Of a stretch of DNA of 64,000 nt, positions 7,028 to 16,235 are shown piece after piece (within the stretch, counting starts at the first letter, position 1; each line of letters opens with the position of its first letter). The DNA lies in assembly GCA_902555465.1 (NCBI GenBank), contig CACDSN010000002.1:1-64000 (forward strand). Reading direction: 5' to 3'. A program made the position numbers and the translations under genes. The DNA is from an uncultured Pelagibacteraceae bacterium (GTDB lineage: Bacteria > Pseudomonadota > Alphaproteobacteria > Pelagibacterales > Pelagibacteraceae). The notes under the pieces are model-generated. The model saw only the letters and a program-made list of their open reading frames with translations, made no database searches and had not been told where the DNA came from.

Positions 7028-7971
7028 TTATAAGGAAATCTTTTTTGAATTTTATTTACTAAATTTTGACTTTTGTGTGTAACAAGTGTTTCGGTATGAA
7101 AATAATCACCGTTCAGTTCTATCCCATTGATAATATCTCCTGATGTAATACCTGTTGCGCAAAAAATAGAGTCGCCTTTTACAATTTCATTGATTTCATA
7201 TTTTTTATTTAAGTCTTTAATACCCATTTTTTTTGCTCTTGTTTTATCTGCCTCTGTCTCAAATATAAATCTGCCCTGAAAGTTACAATTCATTGCATCT
7301 AAAGCAGATGCAGCTATAACTCCTTCTGGACCTCCTCCGATACCTACAAAAATATCTACATTATATTTGCTATCAGAAACCATTATTGCACCTGCTACAT
7401 CACCATCACTTATTAATTTAATTTTAGCTCCTATCTTTTTAAGTGAATTGATTATTTCAATATGTCTATCTCTTTCTAGTAAACAGACACAAATCTCTTC
7501 AATTTTTTTATTTTTAAAATCTGATAAATTTTTAACATTTTTTTCAATTGCATTATCTAAATCGACTACATCTTTTGGAACATTTTGTCCAAAGGCAATT
7601 TTATTCATATATGTTTCGGGAGCTTTAAATAAATTTCCTTTTTCAGAAATAGCTAATACTGAAATTGCTCCTGGTAGATTTTTTGCTACAAAATTAGTTC
7701 CTTCAACTGGGTCAACGGCAATATCAATTTTTTGACCTTTGTGATTTCCTAGTTTTTCACCAATATATAGCATTGGTGCTTCATCTAATTCACCTTCTCC
7801 AATTACTACTTCACCTTCTATATTTAATTTGTTTAAATTATATCTCATTACATCTGTTGCCGCTTTATCTGCTATAGTTTTATTTTCTTTTCCTATATAA
7901 GGGTAACAAGAAATAGATGCTTTTGATGTAATATCTATTAAACTTTCTATAAGATTTTTATCTAATGACAT
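7024..7971 (-). CDS. glpX: Class II fructose-1,6-bisphosphatase
   Basis: This enzyme hydrolyses fructose-1,6-bisphosphate to fructose-6-phosphate in gluconeogenesis. The 315-residue protein carries the metal-binding GEGE (58-61) and DPVEGTN (87-93) motifs of the GlpX family and the later VGIGGGPEG segment. The length matches the family. It starts 3 bases downstream of the SbmA-like gene and overlaps recJ by 4 bases, so a cotranscribed run sbmA-like/glpX/recJ is likely. In some bacteria GlpX also acts on sedoheptulose-1,7-bisphosphate; nothing here decides that. Confidence 0.95.
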   Translation of the reverse strand: MSLDKNLIESLIDITSKASISCYPYIGKENKTIADKAATDVMRYNLNKLNIEGEVVIGEGELDEAPMLYIGEKLGNHKGQKIDIAVDPVEGTNFVAKNLPGAISVLAISEKGNLFKAPETYMNKIAFGQNVPKDVVDLDNAIEKNVKNLSDFKNKKIEEICVCLLERDRHIEIINSLKKIGAKIKLISDGDVAGAIMVSDSKYNVDIFVGIGGGPEGVIAASALDAMNCNFQGRFIFETEADKTRAKKMGIKDLNKKYEINEIVKGDSIFCATGITSGDIINGIELNGDYFHTETLVTHKSQNLVNKIQKRFPYK

Positions 7972-7974
7972 TCA

Positions 7975-8970
7975 CTAATCTATAGCATGTTCTTTTTCAT
8001 CTACAAATTTAAGTTTTGCTTCAAATTCTCTTAATCTTTTATAAACACTAGCTAATTCAATAATTGTGGGCCATGCTTTTAATAAATATTGCATTGATCC
8101 TTCCACCCTTCCAAATGCTCGTATAATTTGTTGCATTACACCAAGTGTAACTGCTCCAGCAACAATTGCTGGGGCTAGAAAAACATATGCTGATAAAACA
8201 TTTGCCTGTAAATAGGCTATTCTTCCAATATTAAAATATAAGTACCTTATATAGCTTAAAAAATGAATATTTCTTACTCCATCGAATAACTCCTCTAGTG
8301 TTTTAGGTCTTACTGTTCCATCATCTTCCGCTATTACAAGAATTTTTCTATAAGCAGCTTCTTTTTTTTGCAAATCATACTCAACTCCAACTAGTCTTAA
8401 AATTAACCCAAGAATAATTAAGAAAACTGTACCACCAACTGACCATATTAAAGCACCTACAATAAGACCATAATCCCAATCACCAAAAAAAAATATTGGT
8501 ATTGAAATACTTAGTCCAAAAAGAATAGGCATAAATTCAATTAAAATCATTAGTGCTTCAATAAAACTAGTTCCCAAAGACTCCATAATTCTTGAAAATT
8601 TTATTGTATCTTCTTGAACCCGTTGCGAAGCGCCTTCTATCTTCCGTGCTTTGTCGTAAACACTATGATACCATTCAACCATTGCTGTTCTCCACCTAAA
8701 TAAATAGTGAGAAGTAAAAAAACTGATCAAGACAGCCAAACCTACATATAAAGCAGCTAAAGTAATGAATGATAATAGACTAGCCCAATATTCTTCGATT
8801 GTTATAGCGTTTGGTGCTGTTAAAGCCTTTTGGATCATATCATAAAACTCACCAAACCACTCATTTATTTTGACATCAATTTTAACTTGTATCCAAAGTG
8901 AAGAAAGAATTACAAAAGATCCAATCCATGACCATATAAACCAATGCCTAAGAGTAAAAAATCTAAACAT
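7975..8970 (-). CDS. SbmA/BacA-like peptide transporter, short form
   Basis: This 331-residue inner-membrane protein matches the SbmA/BacA family, proton-driven importers of peptide antibiotics and related compounds. Recognisable segments are NEWFGEFYDMIQKAL (about 37-51), SHYLFRWRTAMVEWYH (about 87-102), EGASQRVQEDT and the YLYFNIGRIAYLQ segment. Compared with the E. coli protein as I recall it (about 406 residues), the first 70 or so residues, containing two membrane helices, are missing. Good family matches begin right after the ATG, and no upstream in-frame extension was found. It lies 2 bases downstream of the NDUFS4-like gene. The substrate is unknown. Confidence 0.85.
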   Translation of the reverse strand: MFRFFTLRHWFIWSWIGSFVILSSLWIQVKIDVKINEWFGEFYDMIQKALTAPNAITIEEYWASLLSFITLAALYVGLAVLISFFTSHYLFRWRTAMVEWYHSVYDKARKIEGASQRVQEDTIKFSRIMESLGTSFIEALMILIEFMPILFGLSISIPIFFFGDWDYGLIVGALIWSVGGTVFLIILGLILRLVGVEYDLQKKEAAYRKILVIAEDDGTVRPKTLEELFDGVRNIHFLSYIRYLYFNIGRIAYLQANVLSAYVFLAPAIVAGAVTLGVMQQIIRAFGRVEGSMQYLLKAWPTIIELASVYKRLREFEAKLKFVDEKEHAID

Positions 8971-8972
8971 TT

Positions 8973-9254
8973 CTATTTTATAAAATTATCTGAATACGAT
9001 TTTTTTAAAATTTTTCTTTTTTGTGGCTCTATTAATTCATATTCAATATTATTTTTTTTAGCATACTCTAGGGCTAAATCTTTACTCGAAAATTCTAATT
9101 TTAATTCTGATAAAGTATCATCTGAACTTTCCCAGCCCATTAATGGATTAATAGTTGGATCATTAGTAACAAATTCTAATATCCATTTATCAAATTTTTT
9201 TAATCCAGACTGCATTGCAGTTTTAGATGGTTTATAAATTTTTGCTTTTTTCAT
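8973..9254 (-). CDS. NDUFS4-family NADH dehydrogenase (complex I) accessory subunit
   Basis: This protein has about 93 residues counted from the ATG at 9254. It has the family pattern of mitochondrial NDUFS4 and its alphaproteobacterial relatives: PSKTAMQSG near the N terminus, the central [12 protein letters not shown], then [14 protein letters not shown]. The family binds complex I near the NADH-dehydrogenase arm. A longer reading frame upstream runs into tRNA-Pro and gives a spurious N terminus, so I start at 9254. That ATG is only four bases after the tRNA CCA, leaving no room for a Shine-Dalgarno. Cotranscription with tRNA-Pro and the downstream SbmA-like gene is likely. Confidence 0.88.
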   Translation of the reverse strand: MKKAKIYKPSKTAMQSGLKKFDKWILEFVTNDPTINPLMGWESSDDTLSELKLEFSSKDLALEYAKKNNIEYELIEPQKRKILKKSYSDNFIK

Positions 9255-9258
9255 AAAA

Positions 9259-9335
<77 letters not shown>

Positions 9336-9430
9336 AAGAGAGTACTAATACATTAGAAAAACTAAATTTCAAACTATATATAGAGGTAAAATAAAAGCTT
9401 TTTTAACAGAATCTGCTATATATTTGTTTT

Positions 9431-9898
9431 ATGATAATAACTTGTGAAAAATGCTTAAAAAAATTTAATTTAGAAGAAAGTTTAATTCCTGAAGAAGGAA
9501 GAGAATTACAGTGTGGAAGTTGTAACCATAAATGGTTTTTCAAAAAAAATGAAAATACAATTAAATTAAATGATGAAATTTCTAAAAATATATCTAGAAA
9601 AGATGATTTTGATAATGATTATATTGATGCGCAAAAAACAAATACAAATATAAAAAAGGGTCCTAAAGTACACTCTAAAGATGTTAAAATTAGTGACAAA
9701 TTGAAAAAAAATAAAAATAATCCAAAAATAGTTAAAAATAGTTTAGTATTTATTATATCAATTATAGCCCTAATTATTTTATTAGATACATTTAAAATTC
9801 AATTAAATAATTATATCCCTGGTCTAGATACATTATTGAATAATCTTTATGAATCATTAAAAGACCTTTCATTATTTTTTAAAGATCTTGTTAACTAA
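9431..9898 (+). CDS. MJ0042-type zinc-ribbon membrane protein
   Basis: This is a 155-residue protein. The N terminus is a zinc-ribbon with two CxxC pairs (C5/C8 in CEKC and C28/C31 in CGSC), of the kind annotated as MJ0042 or zinc_ribbon_5 in alphaproteobacteria. A charged lysine/asparagine-rich linker (about 40-105) leads to one membrane helix (about 105-122, LVFIISIIALIILLDTF) and a short periplasmic tail. The function is unknown; relatives are suspected regulators or membrane anchors. The TAA overlaps nothing but abuts the nhaA ATG (adjacent bases), implying cotranscription. Confidence 0.8.
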   Translation: MIITCEKCLKKFNLEESLIPEEGRELQCGSCNHKWFFKKNENTIKLNDEISKNISRKDDFDNDYIDAQKTNTNIKKGPKVHSKDVKISDKLKKNKNNPKIVKNSLVFIISIIALIILLDTFKIQLNNYIPGLDTLLNNLYESLKDLSLFFKDLVN

Positions 9899-11071
9899 AT
9901 GATTAATTATATAACCAATTCTTTTAAATGGTTTTTTAAATTGGAGGCAGCTAGTGGCTTGGTTTTACTTTTTTCAGCAATTATTGCATTAATAATAAGC
10001 AATTCTAATTACGCAGAATTATATTTTGATTCACTTAATCGATATATATTTATAGGAATTAATAATTTTGGTTTAAAATTAAGTGTATTACATTGGATAA
10101 ATGATGCCTTAATGGCAATATTTTTCTTTTTTGTTACTTTGGAAATAAAAAGAGAATTTATTCAGGGTGAATTGTCTAATATTAAACAAGCAATGTTACC
10201 TATAATTGGTGCTGTTGGAGGTATGTTGGTTCCAGCATTATTTTATATTCTAATAAATATTGATGATCCCATTACTTTGAATGGATGGGCTATACCATCT
10301 GCAACTGATATTGCCTTTTCTTTAGGTGTTTTATCTTTACTTGGATCGAGAGTTCCACTTTCACTAAAAGTTTTTTTAACAGCTTTGGCCATAATCGATG
10401 ATTTGGGTGCAATATTAATTATTGCAATTTTTTATTCTGGTGACCTAAATATAAAATATTTATCTTTGATGTTAATTTCATTTATTGTTTTACTATTGTT
10501 GAATAAATTTAATATTAAAAAGTTTCTACCATACCTTATAGTTGGAATTTTGCTTTGGGATTTTACACACAATTCAGGAATTCATGCAACAATAGCAGGT
10601 GTCTTATTGGCAATGACTATTCCACACAGGAAAAAAGAAAAAGACTTTTCATTGTTAATCAAATTAGAGCACGGAATTAGTCCATATGTAGCATTTGGAA
10701 TAATGCCGTTATTTGCATTTGCTAATGCAGGTGTTTCCTTAGAGGGATTATCATTTAGTTCTTTGTTAGATAAAGTTCCATTAGGTATTTTGTTAGGATT
10801 ATTTGTAGGAAAGCAGATTGGTGTATTTTTATTTTCCTATATATCAATAAAATTTAAAATTGCAGAACTGCCCTCTCACTCAAATTGGTATAATTTTTAT
10901 GGTGTAGGAGTGTTAACTGGCATTGGTTTTACAATGAGTTTATTTGTAGGAAATTTGGCATTTATAGAAAATGTACAATATATGGATGGAGTTAAAATAG
11001 GCGTTTTAACTGGGTCATTATTATCGACTTTATTTGGTTATTTCCTGATACTACTTACACCAAATAAATAA
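9899..11071 (+). CDS. nhaA: Na+/H+ antiporter NhaA
   Basis: NhaA exports sodium in exchange for protons across the inner membrane, which fits a marine cell. The 390-residue protein has about 12 hydrophobic segments. The transport-site aspartates are seen in AIIDDLG (D167, D168), and the unwound-helix pair T136-D137 in SATDIAF matches E. coli T132-D133. The conserved HSGIHATIAGVLL-like segment is present near 225. The length equals the family norm. It begins directly after the zinc-ribbon gene stop codon and is followed 5 bases later by the peroxidase gene. Confidence 0.96.
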   Translation: MINYITNSFKWFFKLEAASGLVLLFSAIIALIISNSNYAELYFDSLNRYIFIGINNFGLKLSVLHWINDALMAIFFFFVTLEIKREFIQGELSNIKQAMLPIIGAVGGMLVPALFYILINIDDPITLNGWAIPSATDIAFSLGVLSLLGSRVPLSLKVFLTALAIIDDLGAILIIAIFYSGDLNIKYLSLMLISFIVLLLLNKFNIKKFLPYLIVGILLWDFTHNSGIHATIAGVLLAMTIPHRKKEKDFSLLIKLEHGISPYVAFGIMPLFAFANAGVSLEGLSFSSLLDKVPLGILLGLFVGKQIGVFLFSYISIKFKIAELPSHSNWYNFYGVGVLTGIGFTMSLFVGNLAFIENVQYMDGVKIGVLTGSLLSTLFGYFLILLTPNK

Positions 11072-11076
11072 CCATA

Positions 11077-11628
11077 ATGAAATTCAGGATATATATTTTT
11101 ATATTATTAATAATGATTTTTTTTAAAAATAATTCATCTGCAAATTATGAAAAAACATTTTATGATTTCAGTATTAAAGATATTTCAGGAAATCAATTAA
11201 ATTTAAAAGAATTTAAAAATAATGTAATTTTGTTAGTTAATACAGCTAGCTATTGTGGTTTTACAAAACAATATGATGATTTACAATATATTTGGGAAAA
11301 GTATAAGAATAATAATTTTATTGTTTTAGGTGTTCCATCAAATTCATTCAATCAGGAAAAAAAAAATAATGAAGAAGTGAAAGAATTTTGTGAATTTAAT
11401 TTTAATATAACTTTTCCAATAACAGAAATTTCTGATGTAAAAGGAGAAACGGCAATTTCAATTTATAAGTGGGCACTTGAAAATTATGGACCCGCAGCTA
11501 AGCCTAAATGGAATTTTCATAAAATTTTGATAAATAGAGAAGGCAAAATAGCTGATACCTATTCTTCATTAACAAATCCTAGATCAAAAAAAATTACTTC
11601 TAGAATAGAGGAGCTAATTCAAGAATAA
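11077..11628 (+). CDS. Glutathione peroxidase family protein, exported
   Basis: This 183-residue thioredoxin-fold peroxidase reduces hydroperoxides. It begins with a hydrophobic signal-like segment (about 1-22), so it is probably periplasmic. The peroxidatic residue is a cysteine at C60 in NTASYCGFT, not selenocysteine. The catalytic partners are seen at KWNFHK (Trp-Asn near 149-150) and in the glutamine-containing FNQ segment (about 91-93). A possible resolving cysteine is C105. It is probably the last gene of a zinc-ribbon/nhaA/gpx transcript. It overlaps the convergent metallo-hydrolase gene by 15 bases. Thioredoxin may be the true reductant, as in many bacterial members. Confidence 0.9.
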   Translation: MKFRIYIFILLIMIFFKNNSSANYEKTFYDFSIKDISGNQLNLKEFKNNVILLVNTASYCGFTKQYDDLQYIWEKYKNNNFIVLGVPSNSFNQEKKNNEEVKEFCEFNFNITFPITEISDVKGETAISIYKWALENYGPAAKPKWNFHKILINREGKIADTYSSLTNPRSKKITSRIEELIQE

Positions 11629-12387
11629 TTTCATTCCATCATAAGCAGGAAATACAGATTTTGGCAACTTTTTTTTAAGTTTTTCATAATCCAATGAGTT
11701 ATGTAAATTTGTTAAAATCGTAATTTCTGGTTTTATCTCTTTGATTAAAGATAATATTTGATCTAAATTATAGTGAGATGGGTGAGTTTCTTCTCTTAGA
11801 CAATCGATTATAAAATATTTAAGTTTATAAATTTGTGAGTAATTTTTTTTATTTATGAAACTAACATCACTGGCATATGCAATCTTATTATTAATTGTAT
11901 AGCATACACTATTTATTGACCCATGTTTTACGTCAAAAGATTTTATAATAATTTTATTTTTAAGAAAAGTATGTTTTTTTTTTAAATTAAATAATTTCAT
12001 TATAGGGGGATAAAAACTACTAGTATTATTGAAACAATATTCGAATGAATTTAACAAAAATTTAGAGGTAGCTTTATTAGCGTATACTGGAATTTGTCTT
12101 CTCGTCTTTAAATAAAAATATCTTAGATCATTAATTCCATGAGTTTGATCTGCATGTTGATGTGTATAAAAAACACAATTTAAAGACTTAATTTTATTTT
12201 GTAAGAATTGATGGCGTATATCTGGAGATGTGTCTATTAATAAGTTAAAATTTTTTGCACTTAATAAAGCAGAGCACCTTGTGCGATAGTTTTTCTTATT
12301 ATTAGGATTGCAATTTCCAAAATTCCCATCAATTCTTGGAACGCCTAGTGAACTTCCACTTCCCAATATAGTAAACTTTAATTTCAT
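11614..12387 (-). CDS. PhnP-like metallo-beta-lactamase-fold hydrolase
   Basis: This 257-residue MBL-fold enzyme opens with FTILGSGSSLGVPRI and CNPNN/RTRCSA, like PhnP-related phosphodiesterases that follow tatD in alphaproteobacteria. The metal motif reads THQHADQTHG (75-84): two histidines and an aspartate are kept, and the last position of HxHxDH is glutamine (Q81). Further ligands are likely in VKHGS, ASDVS and NLHNS. The reaction is probably phosphodiester cleavage; the substrate is unknown. It overlaps tatD by 4 bases at its start. Whether Q81 is usual for this alphaproteobacterial subfamily I cannot verify. Confidence 0.82.
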   Translation of the reverse strand: MKLKFTILGSGSSLGVPRIDGNFGNCNPNNKKNYRTRCSALLSAKNFNLLIDTSPDIRHQFLQNKIKSLNCVFYTHQHADQTHGINDLRYFYLKTRRQIPVYANKATSKFLLNSFEYCFNNTSSFYPPIMKLFNLKKKHTFLKNKIIIKSFDVKHGSINSVCYTINNKIAYASDVSFINKKNYSQIYKLKYFIIDCLREETHPSHYNLDQILSLIKEIKPEITILTNLHNSLDYEKLKKKLPKSVFPAYDGMKLFLN

Positions 12388-13148
12388 TTAAACGAAAAAA
12401 GATTGTGGAAATTATCCGTGGTAATTTTATCCATACTGTCTATGGAATTATTTTTAATTTCAGCAAGCTTTTGTAATGTGTATTTAATAAAGCTAGGTTC
12501 ATTTTTTTTTCCTCTCATAGGAATTGGAGCTAAAAAAGGACTGTCTGTTTCAACAATTAATTTTTCGTTAGGAATAAATGAAAAAGTCTCTCTTAATTCT
12601 GAAGAATTTTTAAAAGTAATTATACCACTTGCAGAAAAATAACAATTTAATTGCAGCAATTTTTTTGCAAACTCAGTCGATCCGGTAAAACAATGCATTA
12701 AAATTTTAAGATTTCTGTTTCTTAAATTATTCAAAATATCATAAGTCTCTTTTTCTGCATTTCTAGAATGAACAATTATAGGTAAATTTAAATCTAAAGA
12801 TGCTTCAATATGGTTTTCAAAACTTTTAATTTGATTGATTTTATCACTGTTATTGTAATAAAAATCTAAACCTGTCTCTCCTACTCCAATAATCTTTTTT
12901 GAAAATTTTGAATTCTCTACAATTTTTGAAATAGATATCAAATTTTTATCTGCATCATGAGGGTGAATTCCAAAAGTACCATAAATAATCGGATCAATGT
13001 CTATGATTTGTTTAATATTTTCAAAACTTTTAAGATTAGTACATATTGTAAGTAACTTAGTAATTCCAGTTTGTTTTGATCTTATAATTACTTCATTTAT
13101 ATTTTCAATTAAGTATTCATGATCTAAATGACAATGCGAATCAATCAT
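12384..13148 (-). CDS. tatD: TatD/YcfH-family metal-dependent deoxyribonuclease
   Basis: This is a TIM-barrel hydrolase of 254 residues. Metal and substrate motifs appear in order: DSHCHLDH (3-10), GETGLDFYY, HSRNA, MHCFTGS and ETDSPFLAP. Family members act as DNases in repair and DNA degradation; the YcfH subgroup is usually located beside metG and holB, as here. It overlaps metG by 8 bases and the PhnP-like gene by 4 bases, so these three are translated in series. Confidence 0.93.
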   Translation of the reverse strand: MIDSHCHLDHEYLIENINEVIIRSKQTGITKLLTICTNLKSFENIKQIIDIDPIIYGTFGIHPHDADKNLISISKIVENSKFSKKIIGVGETGLDFYYNNSDKINQIKSFENHIEASLDLNLPIIVHSRNAEKETYDILNNLRNRNLKILMHCFTGSTEFAKKLLQLNCYFSASGIITFKNSSELRETFSFIPNEKLIVETDSPFLAPIPMRGKKNEPSFIKYTLQKLAEIKNNSIDSMDKITTDNFHNLFSFK

Positions 13149-14679
13149 TTGAATCTACTTTATTAAACAAAATGTTTATTTTATTAATTTTTTCACCTGG
13201 ATTTAGGAATTTATTATTAGTAATCGTTTCAATATTTATCATTTTTTCTTTAATATTAAAAATATTCAGTGCTTTCAATGAGGCATTTGGAATTACAGGA
13301 TATAATAATATTGAAATTTTTCTTATTAACTCTAATGAAGTATAGATAATAGTATTTAACCTTTTTTGATTATTCTTCTTTTTCCATGGTTCTTGATCAT
13401 TAAAATATTTGTTTCCATTAAACATCTGGTCTACTATAAAATTCATATATGAGTTAATATTTTGATTATCAACAAATTCAATTAATTCATTATAGTTATT
13501 TGTAAAATTATTTAAAATTTTGAGGTCATCATTGTTGAAATTTTCAGGATTTGGAACTATTAAAGATAAATTTTTTTCTGTAAAAGATAAAACTCTTTGA
13601 CATAAATTTCCAAAATTATTTGCTAAATCACTATTTATGCATGATATTAATTTTTCTTTTGAGATATTTCCATCATTACCAAAAGAAACTTCTTTTAATA
13701 AATAGTATCTTAATTGATCTAAACCATAATCATTTATAATTTCTAGTGGGTCTAAAATGTTTCCTTTTGATTTTGACATTTTTTCTTCTCCTGAAAGAAT
13801 CCAACCATGTCCATACACACGTTTTGGTGTTGGTAAATCGGCAGCAAGTAAAAACGCAGGCCAATATACTGCATGAAATCTTAGAATATCTTTTCCAATC
13901 ATATGCAAATCTGCTGGCCAATAGTTCTTATACAAATTATTGTCTGTATCAGGATAATTTAAAGCGCTGATATAATTTGTTAATGCGTCTAACCATACAT
14001 ATATGACATGATCTTTATTTGTTGGAACTTGAATTCCCCATGAGAATGATTTTCTACTTACTGATAAATCTTTTAAACCTGATTTTACAAAACTAACAAC
14101 TTCATTTTTTCTTGATTTTGGTAAAATAAAATTAGGATTTTTTTCATAAAACTTAAGCAATTTTTCTTGCCAATTTGATAATTTAAAAAAATAAGATTCT
14201 TCCTCAACCCACTCAACCAAAGAACCAGATGATTTGGAAACTTTTGTTCCATTTTTATTCTCAATTTCTTCATCACTATAAAATGCTTCATCTGAGACTG
14301 AATACCAGCCAGAATATTGTGAAAGATAAATTTCTCCCTTTTTTTCTAGTATATTCCATAATTTTTTAACAGATTCATGATGTCTCAATTCAGTTGTTCT
14401 TATAAATTCATTGTTAGACAAATTAAGTGTTTTTGACAATTCTTTAAAAGTTTGACTTATTTCGTCACAAAACTCTAAAGGTTTTTTTTTATTTTTTTCT
14501 GCAGCTCTTTGGATTTTAAGACCATGTTCGTCTGTACCTGTTAAAAAAAATACTTTATATCCATTAATTCTTTTAAATCTTGCAAAAAAATCTGCAACAA
14601 TACTTGAATATGCATGACCCATATGTGGTTTGGCTGATGGATAATAAATTGGAGTTGTTATATAATAATTTTTATTCAT
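13141..14679 (-). CDS. metG: Methionyl-tRNA synthetase
   Basis: This enzyme charges tRNA-Met. The class I signatures are visible: HMGH at 19-22 and KMSKSKGN near residue 300. The zinc knuckle seen in some bacterial enzymes is replaced (YSGWYSVSDEAFY), which I recall as normal in alphaproteobacteria. At 512 residues it lacks the C-terminal dimerisation/tRNA-binding extension of the E. coli enzyme. It lies 12 bases after holB and overlaps tatD by 8 bases. Confidence 0.96.
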   Translation of the reverse strand: MNKNYYITTPIYYPSAKPHMGHAYSSIVADFFARFKRINGYKVFFLTGTDEHGLKIQRAAEKNKKKPLEFCDEISQTFKELSKTLNLSNNEFIRTTELRHHESVKKLWNILEKKGEIYLSQYSGWYSVSDEAFYSDEEIENKNGTKVSKSSGSLVEWVEEESYFFKLSNWQEKLLKFYEKNPNFILPKSRKNEVVSFVKSGLKDLSVSRKSFSWGIQVPTNKDHVIYVWLDALTNYISALNYPDTDNNLYKNYWPADLHMIGKDILRFHAVYWPAFLLAADLPTPKRVYGHGWILSGEEKMSKSKGNILDPLEIINDYGLDQLRYYLLKEVSFGNDGNISKEKLISCINSDLANNFGNLCQRVLSFTEKNLSLIVPNPENFNNDDLKILNNFTNNYNELIEFVDNQNINSYMNFIVDQMFNGNKYFNDQEPWKKKNNQKRLNTIIYTSLELIRKISILLYPVIPNASLKALNIFNIKEKMINIETITNNKFLNPGEKINKINILFNKVDSND

Positions 14680-14691
14680 ATAAATGTAAAT

Positions 14692-15618
14692 TTAAATATT
14701 AAAATACTTATTCTCAAATTGAATAAAATAGCTATCTAAATCTAAATTAAATTTCATATTCAAATGATTTTCAGAAATTGATTTTAGAAAACTATCATAA
14801 TATTTATAGTCTTTAGTTTTTGAATACATTTTCATAAAATATATTTCAATATAAATTTGAAAATTATTAATTATAAAGCTATTTTTAATATATGATTTAT
14901 TATCAATAATATAGTGAATTACTTTTTTAACATCAGAAGATTTCAATTCTAATTCGTTTTCTTGAATAAAGATAATATGATTGATTAAGAAACTCGGAGA
15001 TACTTTTATTGATTTAAAATCATCATTTAATTCATCATATAGGTTTTTTTTAAAATAATCATCAATAATATTTTTATTGTGCGTATAATCAAAATATAAT
15101 TGATATGTTAAGCATCTAGATTTAATAGTATCTGAAATTCTTCTATTAACATTTTGTGTAAGAATAAAAAAATTCTGATCACTTGACTCTTCTAAACTTT
15201 TTAATAAGGAATTTGATGAATTCAAATTTAAATCTTCTGCGCCATTTATAAAAATTATTTTTTTTTTATTATCAAATGATGACTTATTCAAAAAATTAAT
15301 CATATTTCTCACTTGATCAATATCTATATTCTGTTTTCCAACAACTTTAGAAATATAAAAAAAATTTGGATGCGAAAGATTATTAACTAGACCAAAGGAT
15401 TTACTGGAACTATTTATAAGATTTTTTGTAATATTGTAATGGGTGGTTTCTTTTTTAGAAAATAAGTAATTAATAAAGTGCATTGCAAAGGTAGTTTTTC
15501 CTATGCCTTCTTGACCAACTAATAATATTTTTGAAGGTAATTTTTTATTTAAATCAAGATGTACAAAATGATTAAATAAATCATTATATGAAAATAATTT
15601 TAAATTATAGTTTAACAT
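14692..15618 (-). CDS. holB: DNA polymerase III delta' subunit
   Basis: This clamp-loader AAA+ subunit has 308 residues. It has a Walker A GQEGIGKTTFA (about 34-44), a Walker-B-like IIFINGAEDL, sensor-1 SLEESSDQNFFILT and the SRC motif (KSRC) typical of delta'. No zinc-ribbon cysteines are visible, unlike E. coli. Its start codon shares a base with the tmk stop, so synthesis of the two is coupled. The position between tmk and metG is the standard alphaproteobacterial order. Confidence 0.9.
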   Translation of the reverse strand: MLNYNLKLFSYNDLFNHFVHLDLNKKLPSKILLVGQEGIGKTTFAMHFINYLFSKKETTHYNITKNLINSSSKSFGLVNNLSHPNFFYISKVVGKQNIDIDQVRNMINFLNKSSFDNKKKIIFINGAEDLNLNSSNSLLKSLEESSDQNFFILTQNVNRRISDTIKSRCLTYQLYFDYTHNKNIIDDYFKKNLYDELNDDFKSIKVSPSFLINHIIFIQENELELKSSDVKKVIHYIIDNKSYIKNSFIINNFQIYIEIYFMKMYSKTKDYKYYDSFLKSISENHLNMKFNLDLDSYFIQFENKYFNI

Positions 15619-16235
15619 TAAAAGATCAATTTTAGCACTTTATTTAAGACAATATTTTTGTTTTCATCAAGTTTTTTATTAGAGTCAATTATAAAGTAAT
15701 TGTCTCTATTTTTAGATAATTTTAAAAAACCTCTTTGAACCTTTTTATAAAAATTGATATTAAAATTATCATATCTATTTTTATTTTTTCTTAAATTAAG
15801 ACGCTTTTTTAAATTTTTTTCAGACACTACATTTACAAATACAGCTCGGGGTTTAATTTTCTTAAGTAAAATTTTATTTATTTTATCAATTAAATTTTTG
15901 TCTAATCCCATCCCGTAATGTTGATATGCAAGTGTTGAGTCTGTAAAACGATCCATTAAAATTATTTTTTTATTATAATTTTTTTTTATAACCTTATGAA
16001 TATTTTCGTTTCTCGCAGCAAAATAAAGCATTAGATCAGTAAATGAATTAAACTTATTATTTTTATTTAGAATTAATTTTCGAATTAGTTCAGAATTATT
16101 ATTTCCTCCAGGTTCTCTAATTTTGATAAATTTTAATTTTTTTTTTTTAAGATTTTTAGCGACATGGTCAATTAAGGTTGTTTTGCCGGATCCCTCTATA
16201 CCTTCAAACACAATAAGAGGTTTTTTCTTAAACAT
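15618..16235 (-). CDS. tmk: Thymidylate kinase
   Basis: It phosphorylates dTMP to dTDP. The 205-residue protein has the P-loop EGIEGSGKTT (11-20), the dTMP-binding REPGG, the DRFTDSTLAYQ motif and a basic lid segment (LRKNKNRYD). The length is typical. It overlaps dacC by 8 bases upstream and holB by one base downstream. Confidence 0.95.
   Translation of the reverse strand: MFKKKPLIVFEGIEGSGKTTLIDHVAKNLKKKKLKFIKIREPGGNNNSELIRKLILNKNNKFNSFTDLMLYFAARNENIHKVIKKNYNKKIILMDRFTDSTLAYQHYGMGLDKNLIDKINKILLKKIKPRAVFVNVVSEKNLKKRLNLRKNKNRYDNFNINFYKKVQRGFLKLSKNRDNYFIIDSNKKLDENKNIVLNKVLKLIF

Noticed and set aside
13141..14679. Loss of the zinc knuckle in MetG as novel
   Set aside because: Alphaproteobacterial MetG proteins of this type commonly lack those cysteines, as far as I recall.
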